64,000 nucleotides of DNA from AP-15 sp963703745 (GTDB taxonomy: Bacteria > Pseudomonadota > Alphaproteobacteria > ATCC43930 > CGMCC-115725): assembly GCA_963703745.1 (NCBI GenBank), contig CAVPFL010000002.1:1550001-1614000 (forward strand), in the 5' to 3' direction. Positions within the stretch are counted from its first letter, which is position 1. Every line of letters begins with the position of its first letter. The notes below the pieces were generated by a model. The model saw nothing but the letters and a program-made list of their open reading frames with translations, was not told where the DNA came from and did no database searches. The translations under genes and the position numbers were made by a program. Shown piece after piece: positions 1 through 9,040 of the stretch.

Positions 1-870
1 TGCTAGAATGTCGTTACGGTTGGTGCCAATGACCAGCCTGTCGATCGGGAGACCCATGCGGCGCGCGATGTGCCCAGCATATACATTGCCGAAATTGCCG
101 GTAGGCACACTGAACGAAATTGGGCGGGCCGGGGCCCCGAGTGCCACTGCGGCGGCGAAATAGTACACGGTCTGAGCTGCGATCCGGGCCCAATTGATCG
201 AATTGACCGCCGAGAGATTGAGCGCACACCGCAGCTTTGCGTCGGCGAACAGGGCTTTGACGAGATCCTGACAGTCGTCAAAAGTGCCCTCGACGGCGAT
301 TGCATGGACATTCGCCGAATCGACCGTCGTCATCTGCCGCCGTTGAATTTCGGAAACTCGATTGTGCGGAAAGAGCATGAAGATGTCGATCGCTTCCCTA
401 TCACGGCAAGCCTCAAGGGCGGCAGAGCCGGTGTCTCCTGAGGTTGCGCCAACGACAGTTATATGTTCGTGCCGCCGCGCGAGCACCACGTCAAACATCG
501 GCCCGACAAGTTGCAGCGCGAGATCCTTGAAGGCGAGTGTCGGCCCATGGAACAGTTCAAGCAGCCACAGCCGCTCGTCGAGCTGAACCAGTGGTGCGAC
601 CGCGGCCCGATTGAAACTGCTGTAGGCCGCTGCTGTGAGGCGCCGCAGCTCATCCGTTGCAAAAGTTTCGCCGGCGAACAGGGAAACAACGCGAGCCGCC
701 AGCTCCGCATAGGGCAGACTGGCACAGTCCCGCAAGGTCGTCTCGCTGAGCACAGGCAGCCGGTCCGGCACATAGAGGCCACCGTCCGCCGCGAGGCCGG
801 CCAGAAGCACCTCTGTGAACGAGTGGGTGGATGGTGAGGGGCGGTGATCGCGGGTACTGAGATAACGCAC
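1..870 (-). CDS. thrC: Threonine synthase, partial (C-terminus beyond window)
   Basis: PLP-dependent enzyme converting O-phosphohomoserine to threonine in the cytoplasm. The first 290 codons are present and the gene runs off the left edge. The N-terminus reads MRYLSTRDHRPSPS, typical of the family, which fixes the GTG start at 868-870; no better in-frame start lies just upstream. The PLP-binding lysine lies in a TLAFKDLAL motif at about residue 115. GATSGDTGSAA (phosphate-binding loop), a PTGNFGN motif and the GTNRND motif near the window edge all match the fungal/proteobacterial ThrC class. No shift or stop is seen in the visible part. A 124-base gap separates it from the broken membrane protein gene upstream on the same strand. 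Confidence 0.95.
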   Translation of the reverse strand, partial: MRYLSTRDHRPSPSTHSFTEVLLAGLAADGGLYVPDRLPVLSETTLRDCASLPYAELAARVVSLFAGETFATDELRRLTAAAYSSFNRAAVAPLVQLDERLWLLELFHGPTLAFKDLALQLVGPMFDVVLARRHEHITVVGATSGDTGSAALEACRDREAIDIFMLFPHNRVSEIQRRQMTTVDSANVHAIAVEGTFDDCQDLVKALFADAKLRCALNLSAVNSINWARIAAQTVYYFAAAVALGAPARPISFSVPTGNFGNVYAGHIARRMGLPIDRLVIGTNRNDILA

Positions 871-994
871 GAGTTCGGGTCCAATTCGGGCACCGAGCCT
901 ATCGCTGCGCCGGCACCCCCGCAACCGGATGTGGGCCATCCCGGAAATTCGGTTCCGAAAAGGCACGGCGCAGCGCGCTGTCCGCTCCGCTGAA

Positions 995-2435
995 TCACCT
1001 TGGAACATAGAAGGTACCGTCTTGCGAACGCCAATCAATACGGTAATAACGATCGACCGAATAAAGGACGTCGTCCGTAAAACGAAATGAATTTACGGCG
1101 GCGATGAAGAATGTGACATGATTCGGTTTCTCGATCATCACAAATATCGGCGCGGAGTTGCACGACTGTGAACTCCTTGGCAGCTATACGCCGGATGAGC
1201 TCGTTTTGGTCGAGCTTGCCGGCTAGGATGAATTGACGTGAATTAAACGGATCCAAGGTAAATGGTTGGCCGGCGCGATAACACAACAGCAAACTCTCGC
1301 AAATCGCCGGTCCATGCCTCTCCGAGATAAACTCGGCTTCGGCCAAAAAGGACCTTTCGGCTCGGCGGTCGATTTCCAGCAAGCCGCCAACACGATAAAT
1401 TTGCGTAAAAGCCTCGGAGCTCCTCGCCAAGATCGGCTGCGCGAGGAAGAGCGGCACAACGCCAAGTGCGAATTTGGCCGCGCGGGCGTTAGCGGATGCT
1501 TCGGTGGTCGTGCGGCTGCGCAGTTCATGGAGCAAGACACCCGCCGCGATGGCGAGAAACACCGCTGCGTCCTGAAACATGTTGTAGGAAGTTCCCTCAA
1601 AGCCCGCGAAGATCGTAGCAGCGCAAATCGAAATGACGCCGTAGGCGGCAAGAATAAGGCGGTCGCACGAAAAGATTAGGCGGGCGAACAAAAGAATCAT
1701 TGCGAGAGGAAATTCGCTCAGACGCAAATACTTCATCAAATGGTAGCGCGCCCCGTGCCACGCAAAGACCCGTGGCGACAGCAGATGATCAACAAAGGTG
1801 CCGCCTGCGACAAGGTGCGTAACTCCGACGAAGCTGACCGCGAGACCGGCGCAGCAGCCGAACCAGAACGACAGCCGGCGCGGCGCGCGGATCGCCATAT
1901 CGAAAGTGATCGCGAGCGGGATCGCTAAGACGTTGTGCTTGACGAAGCCACCGAGCGTGACGAGTACCGCTGTACGCAGTAGGCTGAGCCCATCCTGCGG
2001 TCTCGAAATTTAACTGACAAGGCCGCCGAGCATTAGCGCCTCAGCCAAAGTCTGTGGATCGTCGACCGCGACCCAGCTGGGCGCAACGAGATAACAAAAG
2101 CCTAGAGCACAACCCCCGCCGAAGACCGCATCAACCCGGTCACCGCCGAAACGGCCAATTGTAGCGGCTGACAAGATGCCTACGCTGACAAAGGACACCA
2201 GCGCAATGATTCGTCCGCTTAATAAGAGGTTGTGGACTATGAAATTTACGCTGACTACAAGCAAGAACGACAAAATCGGATAATTGTTTATGCGCCAATC
2301 GTCGCTATCGTAAATTAATTCATGATCGATAAGTCTTTGGGCGTTATAGACATTCCAGCCTTCGTTATAATTTCGCTCGAAGATGAACCCGATCGAGAGG
2401 AGGCTGGGGGTGGCCAGCGCAATTGCGTAAACCAA
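995..2435 (-). pseudogene. Broken GT-C-type membrane glycosyltransferase-like protein
   Basis: Multi-pass hydrophobic protein resembling the GT-C/PMT superfamily that moves sugars from polyprenyl-phosphate donors at the membrane. The N-terminal half has a first membrane helix, then ERNYNEGWN and DDWRINNYP, like the acidic loop of these enzymes. Reading from the TTG at 2435, an in-frame TAA sits at 2010-2012. The same frame continues straight on (LGGLVS-stop-ISRPQDG, then GGFVKHNVLAIPL), so one gene has been cut by a nonsense codon. Near 1130-1145 a frameshift is needed to reach the better C-terminus, which ends in DRYYRIDWRSQDGTFYVPR and stops at 995. No ATG or GTG start was found upstream, so the 5' end may also be damaged. 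Function is inferred from general resemblance. Confidence 0.7.
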
Positions 2436-2785
2436 AACGAGAATGGCAAAGACGGGAAGAACCCGCGTCGCGGGTCCTGATCGTGATGGGGTGGACGACG
2501 ACTATCGAAATGCGAAGATCCCGGCCCTCCGCCTCCGAGGTCGGTCTTTCCGCAATTGATCCCGTAAGCCCAAATTTGTCGAATCCGCCTGGTTGGCTCC
2601 GCCTTCGGTGGGTTAGAGGGGGATGCTGGACCGATCTCGGCGCCGCGCCATTGTCAATTCTCTGTCCGGAAGAGTGGCGCGCTCTGACCTTGACGAAGGC
2701 TCTCACCGGGCCGGAGCGGGCGCGATGCGCATGCCGAGCAAAGGTGCGGCCGCTTCTAGACCACATGTCCGCCTGAGGACGGGGC
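2436..2785. other. Non-coding stretch left of the IS110 element
   Basis: About 350 bases between the broken glycosyltransferase and the stem-loop before the transposase. Open frames exist on both strands, but none has recognisable protein features. The left end of the IS110 element probably lies here, but no terminal repeat or target duplication could be fixed. Confidence 0.4.
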
Positions 2786-2863
2786 GACCCGTCTCACAGT
2801 ATGCAGGTAGCGAGGGTTGCGCCGGATTGGCCGGTGCCGGGCCTCATGCATAGGAGACGGGTC
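2786..2863 (+). repeat. 10-bp perfect inverted repeat in the IS110 leader
   Basis: GACCCGTCTC at 2786-2795 is exactly complementary to GAGACGGGTC at 2854-2863, with 58 bases between. The right arm overlaps the Shine-Dalgarno region (AGGAG) of the transposase GTG at 2864. The RNA could fold to hide the ribosome site, or the stem could be part of the guide RNA known from this family. The second reading is inference. Confidence 0.6.
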
Positions 2864-3995
2864 GTGGAGGATCGTATCACGTATGTCGGTCTTGATGTTC
2901 ACAAGGAGGGGATCGTCGTGGCGGTGGCCGAGGGCGGCCTGCGCGGCGAGGTGCGGGAATACGGCCGGATCGCCAACACGGCGGCGGCGTTAGATCGTCT
3001 GGTGCGCAAGCTCGGCGGCGAGGGTGTGAGGCTTCGGTTCTGCTATGAGGCAGGGCCGTGCGGCTATGGCATCCAACGTGACTTGTTGGCGCGCGGGCAG
3101 GAATGCGTTGTGGTGGCGCCCCCGGCTTTCGCCGGGGCAGGCTTGCTGATCCCGAAGCGGGCGGGCGACCGGGTCAAAACGGATCGGCGGGATGCGGCCG
3201 GTCTGGCGCGGCTGCATCGGGCGGGTGAGCTGACGGCGGTGTGGGTTCCGGATGCCAAGCACGAGGCGATGCGCGATCTGGTGCGTGCCCGTCTTGACGC
3301 GGTGCATGCGTTGCGCCGAGCGCGCCAGCAACTCTCGGGCTTCCTATTGCGCCAGGGCTGCCATTACGGGCGGCCGGCGTGGACCAAACTGCACCGCCGC
3401 TGGCTCGCCGGGTTTGCGGTTTGAGCAGGCGGCACATCATATCGTGCTTGAGGACTACATTGCGGCGATCGAAGCCGCCGAGGCCCGGCGTGATCGGCTG
3501 ACGGCGCAGATCGAGGCGATGCTGCCGGATTGGACGCTGGCGCCAATCGTGGCGGCGCTGCAAACGATGCGTGGCATAGCGCTGGTCAATGCGGCAACCC
3601 TGATCGCCGAACTGGGTGACCTCTCGCGCTTCGCCAATGCGCGTCAATTAATGGCCTATCTCGGGCTGGTGCCATCCGAGCATTCGAGCGGTGCCAGCGT
3701 CAAACGCGGCGGCCTCACCAAGGCCGGCAACAAGGCCGCTCGTCGACTGCTGATCGAGGCGGCCTGGTGTTACCGCTTCCCGGCCCGGGTCAGCCGCGAG
3801 TTGCGGCTCCGGCAGGAGGAGCAGCCCAGGCCGATCCGCGAGATCGCCTGGAAAGCGCAGCTCCGGCTGTGCGCGCGCTATCGCAGGCTCGCCCGCAGTG
3901 GCAAGCCGGCCAATGTCGTCACCGGCGCGATCGCCCGCGAGCTGGCCGGCTTCATCTGGGCCATTGCCCGGCGCGTGCCGCCGGCGGCGGGCTGA
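2864..3995 (+). pseudogene. IS110-family transposase, frameshifted
   Basis: The N-terminal RuvC-like domain begins TYVGLDVHKEGIVVAV, the first acidic motif of DEDD transposases, and continues with CYEAGPCGYG and KTDRRDAAGLA. The C-terminal transposase_20 domain has LQTMRGIALVNAATLIAELGD, then LMAYLGLVPSEHSSG and GNKAARRLLIEAAW. The start is GTG 2864, after a good AGGAG site; the upstream ATG at 2801 lies inside the leader. Frame one ends at 3424 (RRWLAGFAV), whereas the family expects RRWLAG followed by LRFEQAAHH, found in the next frame. A single extra base near 3411-3420 explains this. No slippery heptamer is seen there, so a mutation is more likely than programmed frameshifting. Confidence 0.88.
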
Positions 3996-4283
3996 TCGGA
4001 ACAAACGTGTGATCGCATCCAAAGGAGGCGCCAGCGAACCACGCGACATGCTACCGCCGGGCAAGGCCGGGGGCACGGCCGCGGTCAGGAGAACCCTCGT
4101 ATCCACTATCTGCCGGATCGCCGATCCGACGCTGGTCGCTAGACCGAGGCAGCTCCGCGACGTATCAGCGGTCATGCGGTTCCGACCCGCGCATCAGAGT
4201 ATGATCAACCATCGTCATGACGGCCGTGCCTCCCGCTTTGCCCGACAGAGCCTGCAACAAATGCTTGAAAGAAAGCCACGAAT

Positions 4284-4883
4284 TTACTTGCCCGCTACTT
4301 GCAAAGGCGGACATGAGAGTGGAAGCTTCGTGTAACTGTGCGGAACCTCGAACAGCGCGGCATCTTGTCTGCCGATCTTGACGTGGCGCAATTGCCAATC
4401 GATTGTCGAAAACTTGCCGCTTTTCGTTACAAACTTGCCGACGCATTTCATCGGAACCCCGTCGCGGCTGAGCCACAGCGAGCCGGTCGCATGGGCGTCA
4501 GGCGAATTCTGGTCCACCAGGTATTCCGTCGTTGCGATGCCCTCGATGCTCGCCTGCCCGATGGCCTTGCTCAGATCAGGGTGACTCAAGACTGAAAAGC
4601 CGATCGGGAGCACAAATTCGACGAAGGTATGGAGTTGAGGCAGCACGATCTCGCCAAGCGTGCTGTCGCCGTGTAGGAAAAAGATCGGCTTTATTGCTTG
4701 TAAATCCTGCTCGTGTCGTTGGTCGCCCGGCATGTGCCACATTCTGCCGGTATAACTCCGCCCATCGAGGATCAGCACCCGCTCTGCGGTGAAGCCGACC
4801 CGAGCGTCGCCGATCGTCTCGGCCTGCGCATGGATCGACAGCAACACTGTTAGCGAAAACGCGATCGGAGAGAGAGAGCGCAC
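4284..4883 (-). CDS. Exported hypothetical protein
   Basis: A protein of 199 residues with a clear N-terminal signal peptide (SPIAFSLTVLLSIHAQAE) and probable cleavage after AQA, hence periplasmic. The mature part is mixed beta with repeated short strands (RVGFTAERVLILDGRSYTGRM; WLSRDGVPMKCVGKF) and ends in a pattern like DUF4412-type periplasmic proteins, but I cannot assign a family. The start is GTG at 4883. An ATG four bases upstream is in another frame. It stands alone between the IS110 element and the divergent acetyltransferase gene. The stop lies about 290 bases from the transposase stop, and nothing else was seen in that gap. Confidence 0.6.
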   Translation of the reverse strand: MRSLSPIAFSLTVLLSIHAQAETIGDARVGFTAERVLILDGRSYTGRMWHMPGDQRHEQDLQAIKPIFFLHGDSTLGEIVLPQLHTFVEFVLPIGFSVLSHPDLSKAIGQASIEGIATTEYLVDQNSPDAHATGSLWLSRDGVPMKCVGKFVTKSGKFSTIDWQLRHVKIGRQDAALFEVPHSYTKLPLSCPPLQVAGK

Positions 4884-5067
4884 GCATGGTTAATTTTGGG
4901 TCCGACCCGGGGTTGACGGGCAGCAGGTGCTGCTGCGGTCTTGCGACGCGCTGGACAGCGCCTGCGTAACGCCTATCCTGCGCCAGGTGAAACTGCAACG
5001 TTTGAGACGAGGCGGTCGCGATGAAAGGCCGGGTCAATGCGCCGGTCCTCGCATTTCCGAGGGGGCG

Positions 5068-6228
5068 ATGAACGACGCCGACGGAACGATCACGGCCAAA
5101 GTCCATGCTGCGATCGCCAACATACCGGCCGCCGCTTGGGATGCGTGCGCCGGGGATGGCAATCCGACCATCTCGCACGCCTTTTTGAATGCGCTAGAGG
5201 AAAGCGGCTCGACGACAGCCCGTACCGGCTGGACGCCCCAGCATCTGTCTGTCGCCGGCCCAGGTGCTGCGGTCGTGGGAGTGGTGCCGCTGTACGCGAA
5301 GACCCACTCCTATGGCGAGTACGTCTTCGATTATGGGTGGGCGGACGCTTACGAGCGCGCCGGCGGCCGCTACTATCCGAAGTTGCTCTCCGCGGCGCCG
5401 TTCACTCCGGTCCCCGGGCCACGGCTGATGGTGCGTCCGGGCGCGCCGCCGGAGACGCGGGCACACCTGATTGCGGCGATGATAGAATTCGCCAAGCGGC
5501 GTCGAATTTCGTCGCTCCACGTCAATTTCCCCGAACACTCCGATATGGAAGCACTGACCGAGGCGGGGTTTCTGCAACGCTTCGGCCAGCAGTTTCATTG
5601 GACAAATGAGGGCTATCGCGATTTCGACGATTTCCTTGCGGCGTTGAATTCGCGCAAGCGCAAGGCGGTGAAGAAGGAGCGCCGCGAGGCGCTCGCACGA
5701 GGTCTCGAAATCGAGGTCCTCACCGGAACCGATCTGAAGCCTCGTCATTGGGACGCTTTTTATGAATTCTATCTTGCGACCTCGGATCGCAAGTGGGGCT
5801 CAGCTTACCTCAATCGCCGCTTTTTCGCGTTGATTGGCGAGCGAATGCCCGAGAAGATCGTCCTCGTCATGGCGCGTTGTGGCGCCAATTACGTCGCGGG
5901 CGCGTTTAACCTTCTCGGTACAGATACGATCTACGGTCGCAACTGGGGCAGCTATGGAGACTATAAGTTCCTCCATTTTGAATGCTGCTATTATCAAGCG
6001 ATCGAATTCGCCATTGCACACAGGCTAAAGCGCGTCGAGGCGGGCGCACAAGGGCCGCATAAGATCCAGCGCGGCTATCTTCCTACGTCGACCTACAGCG
6101 CCCACTGGATCCCCGATCCGGCTTTCCGGCGAGCAGTCGCGCAATTCCTCGCCCGCGAACGCGACATGATCGAGCGCAAGATAGAGGGTTTTGCTGAGTT
6201 TTCTCCGTTTCGTCGTGAGGAAGCCTGA
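5068..6228 (+). CDS. FemAB-like / DUF482 GNAT-fold acyltransferase
   Basis: A protein of 386 residues matching the DUF482 (FemAB_like) family of GNAT-fold proteins, common in proteobacteria and often called peptidoglycan biosynthesis proteins without direct proof of substrate. Diagnostic stretches are GNPTISHAFLNALEESGS, VPLYAKTHSYGEYVFDYGW, SSLHVNFPE, then FHWTNEGYRDFDDFL, SRKRKAVKKERREA and the C-terminal EAGAQGPHKIQRGYLP. The ATG at 5068 follows GAGGGGG and is chosen over a longer in-frame extension to 4927, which lacks family sequence. It is intact and convergent with clpA, whose stop lies 34 bases away. Confidence 0.85.
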   Translation: MNDADGTITAKVHAAIANIPAAAWDACAGDGNPTISHAFLNALEESGSTTARTGWTPQHLSVAGPGAAVVGVVPLYAKTHSYGEYVFDYGWADAYERAGGRYYPKLLSAAPFTPVPGPRLMVRPGAPPETRAHLIAAMIEFAKRRRISSLHVNFPEHSDMEALTEAGFLQRFGQQFHWTNEGYRDFDDFLAALNSRKRKAVKKERREALARGLEIEVLTGTDLKPRHWDAFYEFYLATSDRKWGSAYLNRRFFALIGERMPEKIVLVMARCGANYVAGAFNLLGTDTIYGRNWGSYGDYKFLHFECCYYQAIEFAIAHRLKRVEAGAQGPHKIQRGYLPTSTYSAHWIPDPAFRRAVAQFLARERDMIERKIEGFAEFSPFRREEA

Positions 6229-6262
6229 CCCTAACTCACCTTACAAGCAGCGATAGGCTCGG

Positions 6263-8569
6263 TTACTCGACCAACTCAGGCTCAGGCTCCTGTGACGCCG
6301 GCGCGACCGGGCGCTCCTCGAAGGAGAAGGCGAGCCCGTCCTCCTCAGCTTTGCGCGTGACCCGGACTATCCCGCCCTTAGCCAACCGCCCGAACAGCAA
6401 CTCGTCGGCGAGCGGCTTCTTGATGTGTTCTTGAATGACGCGGGCCAGAGGCCGCGCGCCGAACAGCGGATCGTAGCCTTTTTCCGCGAGCCAGGTGCGC
6501 GCACCCGCATCGAGCTCGATAATGACATTCCGATCGGCAAGCTGCTCTTCGAGCTGCAGCACGAACTTGTCGACAACTCGGCCGATGGTCTCGGTCGACA
6601 GCGGGGAAAAGGAGATCGTCGCGTCAAGCCGATTGCGGAACTCGGGTGAGAACATACGGTTGATAGCTTCGTGATCGTCGCCTTCGCGAATGCCGCTGCC
6701 GAAGCCGATCGCCGGTTTGGCTAGGTCCGAGGCTCCAGCGTTCGTCGTCATGATCAGGATGACGTTGCGGAAATCGACAATCTTGCCGTTGTGATCGGTC
6801 AGCTTTCCGTAATCCATCACTTGCAGCAAGATGTTGAAGAGATCGGGATGCGCCTTCTCGATCTCGTCGAGCAGAAGCACGCTGTGGGGGTGCTGGTCGA
6901 TCGCGTCGGTCAACAGCCCTCCCTGGTCGAAGCCGACATACCCGGGGGGTGCGCCGATCAGCCTCGATACCGTGTGGCGCTCCATGTACTCCGACATGTC
7001 GAAACGTGTGATCTCGATGCCGAGCGTGCGCGCGAGCTGCCGCGCCACCTCGGTCTTGCCAACACCAGTCGGGCCGGAAAACAAGTAACTGCCGATCGGC
7101 TTCTCGGGATCGCGCAAGCCCGCCCGTGCCAGCTTGATTGCGGAGACCAATGCTTCGATCGCTGTATCCTGCCCGAACACCATGGTCTTTAGGTCGCGCT
7201 GCAGGTTCTTCAGTATCTCCCGATCGTCGCGCGACACGCTCTTTGGCGGGATCCGCGCCATCGTGGCGATGCACGCCTCGACCTCTCTCGCGGTGATGGT
7301 TTTGCGGCGGCGGTTCTCCGGGACGAGCATCTGGGCGGCCCCGGTCTCGTCGATAACGTCGATCGCCTTGTCAGGCAGCTTGCGGTCGCCGATGTAGCGA
7401 TGCGAGAGTTCCACTGCGGCACGCAGCGCGTCGCTCGTGTAGCGGACCTTGTGGTGCCGCTCGTAGTAGGGTTTGAGCCCACGCAGGATCTTAACCGAAT
7501 CTTCAACGGTAGGCTCGTTTACGTCGATCTTCTGAAAACGGCGGACGAGCGCTCGATCCTTCTCGAAATAGTTGCGATATTCCTTGTAGGTCGTCGAGCC
7601 GATGCAGCGGATCACCCCGCCGGCAAGCGCCGGTTTCAACAGGTTTGAGGCATCCATCGCGCCGCCGCTGGTCGCACCTGCGCCGATCACCGTGTGGATC
7701 TCGTCGATAAACAAAATGGTGCCGGGTTGGGCCTCGAGCTCCGCCAACACTGCCTTGAGCCGTTCTTCGAAATCGCCGCGATATCGAGTGCCCGCAAGAA
7801 GCGCTCCCATGTCGAGGGCATAGATCGTCGAGTTGAGCAGTACTTCGGGTACTTCACGCTGAACAATGCGCCGCGCCAAGCCCTCGGCGATCGCCGTCTT
7901 GCCGACGCCAGGTTCTCCGACATAGAGCGGATTGTTCTTGGCCCGCCGGCACAAGATCTGAATCGTGCGTTCGACCTCCGCTTCACGCCCGATCAGCGGA
8001 TCGATCCTGCCCCCTTTTGCTTTCTTGTTTAGATTGACACAATAGGAATCGAGCGCGTCATGATTGCGCTTCTGCGACTTTTCGCCGCGTTCGTCCTCGT
8101 CGGTGCCTTGTACGCGCCGGGTTTCTGAACGTCCCGGCGCTTTGGCGATGCCATGGGATATGTAATTGACCGCATCGAACCGGGTCATGTCCTGTTCTTG
8201 CAGGTAGTATACAGCGTGGCTTTCGCGCTCCGCGAACATAGCTACGAGGACGTTTGCGCCGGTCACCTCCTCACGGCCCGAGGATTGGACGTGAATTGCT
8301 GCGCGCTGCAGTACGCGCTGAAAGCTCGCCGTCGGCTTTGCGTCGTCACCGTGGGCGGCAACAAGGTTGCCAAGCTCATTATCGACATAGTTCAGGACTT
8401 CGCGGCGCAGCCGATCAAGATCGACCCCGCAAGCACGCAACACAGCGATCGCGTCCTGATCTTCGGTCAACGCGAGGAGCAGATGTTCGAGCGTGGCATA
8501 TTCGTGCCGGCGCTCATTGGCACAGGCGAGAGCCCGATGCAGCGACTTTTCGAGATTGCGTGACAACAC
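6263..8569 (-). CDS. clpA: ATP-dependent Clp protease ATP-binding subunit ClpA
   Basis: AAA+ unfoldase that feeds substrates to ClpP in the cytoplasm; 768 residues, a normal ClpA length. Order: N-terminal double Clp_N repeat (about 1-145, starting LSRNLEKSLHRAL), a short acidic linker (EDERGEKSQK), D1 with Walker A GEPGVGKT at 218-225 and Walker B ILFIDEIHT, then D2 with GPTGVGKT and SVLLLDEIEKAH, the IGAPPGYVG pore loop and a sensor-2 motif GARPLARVIQ. There is no ClpB-type coiled coil. The GTG start at 8569 follows AGGA. It lies 40 bases after clpS on the same strand, the usual adaptor-unfoldase pair. Confidence 0.97.
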   Translation of the reverse strand: MLSRNLEKSLHRALACANERRHEYATLEHLLLALTEDQDAIAVLRACGVDLDRLRREVLNYVDNELGNLVAAHGDDAKPTASFQRVLQRAAIHVQSSGREEVTGANVLVAMFAERESHAVYYLQEQDMTRFDAVNYISHGIAKAPGRSETRRVQGTDEDERGEKSQKRNHDALDSYCVNLNKKAKGGRIDPLIGREAEVERTIQILCRRAKNNPLYVGEPGVGKTAIAEGLARRIVQREVPEVLLNSTIYALDMGALLAGTRYRGDFEERLKAVLAELEAQPGTILFIDEIHTVIGAGATSGGAMDASNLLKPALAGGVIRCIGSTTYKEYRNYFEKDRALVRRFQKIDVNEPTVEDSVKILRGLKPYYERHHKVRYTSDALRAAVELSHRYIGDRKLPDKAIDVIDETGAAQMLVPENRRRKTITAREVEACIATMARIPPKSVSRDDREILKNLQRDLKTMVFGQDTAIEALVSAIKLARAGLRDPEKPIGSYLFSGPTGVGKTEVARQLARTLGIEITRFDMSEYMERHTVSRLIGAPPGYVGFDQGGLLTDAIDQHPHSVLLLDEIEKAHPDLFNILLQVMDYGKLTDHNGKIVDFRNVILIMTTNAGASDLAKPAIGFGSGIREGDDHEAINRMFSPEFRNRLDATISFSPLSTETIGRVVDKFVLQLEEQLADRNVIIELDAGARTWLAEKGYDPLFGARPLARVIQEHIKKPLADELLFGRLAKGGIVRVTRKAEEDGLAFSFEERPVAPASQEPEPELVE

Positions 8570-8592
8570 GCCCGCCTATCCTTCCTCCGACC

Positions 8593-8606
8593 CCGGGCAA
8601 GCCCGG
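8593..8606 (-). terminator. Short GC hairpin between clpS and clpA
   Basis: CCGGGC and GCCCGG pair perfectly around a two-base loop, directly after the clpS stop (8610). No run of T follows in the minus direction, so it is not a standard terminator. It may attenuate or stabilise the transcript between adaptor and unfoldase. Confidence 0.3.
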
Positions 8607-8609
8607 AGG

Positions 8610-8936
8610 TCAGTCCTTTTCCAGCGTACACTGCAGCGGATGCTGGTGCTGCCGGGCAAAATCCATGACTTGGGTCACCTTGGTTTCGGCCACCTCGTAG
8701 GTGTAGACACCGCAGACCCCCACGCCGCGCTTATGCACGTGCCACATGATGCGGGTCGCCTCCTGCCGGTTCTTGTTGAAGAACCGTTCAAGAATGTGGA
8801 CGACGAATTCCATGGGTGTGTAATCGTCGTTCAACATCAATACCTTATACATCGACGGCTTCTTCGTCTTCGGCTTCGCCTTGACGACGACACCCGTACC
8901 CGGCCCTTCCTCGCCGCGCTTTCCGTTCTCGCTCAT
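8610..8936 (-). CDS. clpS: ATP-dependent Clp protease adaptor ClpS
   Basis: Small adaptor that binds the ClpA N-domain and delivers N-end-rule substrates. The core is recognisable: YKVLMLNDDYTPMEFVVHIL, then the substrate-pocket helix with ATRIMWHVHKRG and VYTYEVAETKV. From the ATG at 8936 (MSENGKRG) the protein has 108 residues, normal for alphaproteobacterial ClpS with a basic Lys-rich N-terminal tail. The frame is open back to 9014 (MKEKAFVERQ), giving 134 residues, but that extension has no family match. It sits directly upstream of clpA and 104 bases (with this start) downstream of gpsA on the same strand. Confidence 0.93.
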   Translation of the reverse strand: MSENGKRGEEGPGTGVVVKAKPKTKKPSMYKVLMLNDDYTPMEFVVHILERFFNKNRQEATRIMWHVHKRGVGVCGVYTYEVAETKVTQVMDFARQHQHPLQCTLEKD

Positions 8937-9040
8937 TTCGGCCCGAGGGATAACGCTGCTTGCTGACCTGATGATATTGGCTTTCTGCCTCTCCACAAAA
9001 GCCTTTTCCTTCAACTAGGCAAAGCTCGCGGCACCGCCGG

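Larger units (their letters stand above)
2786..3995 (+). mobile_element. IS110-family insertion sequence (boundaries approximate)
   Basis: Contains a DEDD-type IS110 transposase reading frame with a non-coding leader upstream. IS110 elements lack terminal inverted repeats and normally make no target duplication, so ends cannot be placed from one copy. The coordinates run from the leader stem-loop to the transposase stop. In this family a non-coding end encodes the bridge/seeker RNA. The 2786-2863 leader is the obvious place to look in an IS110-group member. The transposase is frameshifted, so this copy is probably inactive by itself. Confidence 0.75.

Noticed and set aside
459..1034. Open frame of 191 codons antisense to thrC
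   Set aside because: It is a shadow of the thrC reading frame. Its protein is Cys/Arg/Ser-rich with no family motif, as expected from a GC-rich antisense frame.
3411..3420. Programmed frameshift in the IS110 transposase
   Set aside because: IS110 transposases are normally one frame and no slippery heptamer or following pseudoknot was seen.
5037..5609. 190-codon frame overlapping the FemAB-like gene
   Set aside because: It is an alternative frame of the DUF482 gene, which has full family support in its own frame.
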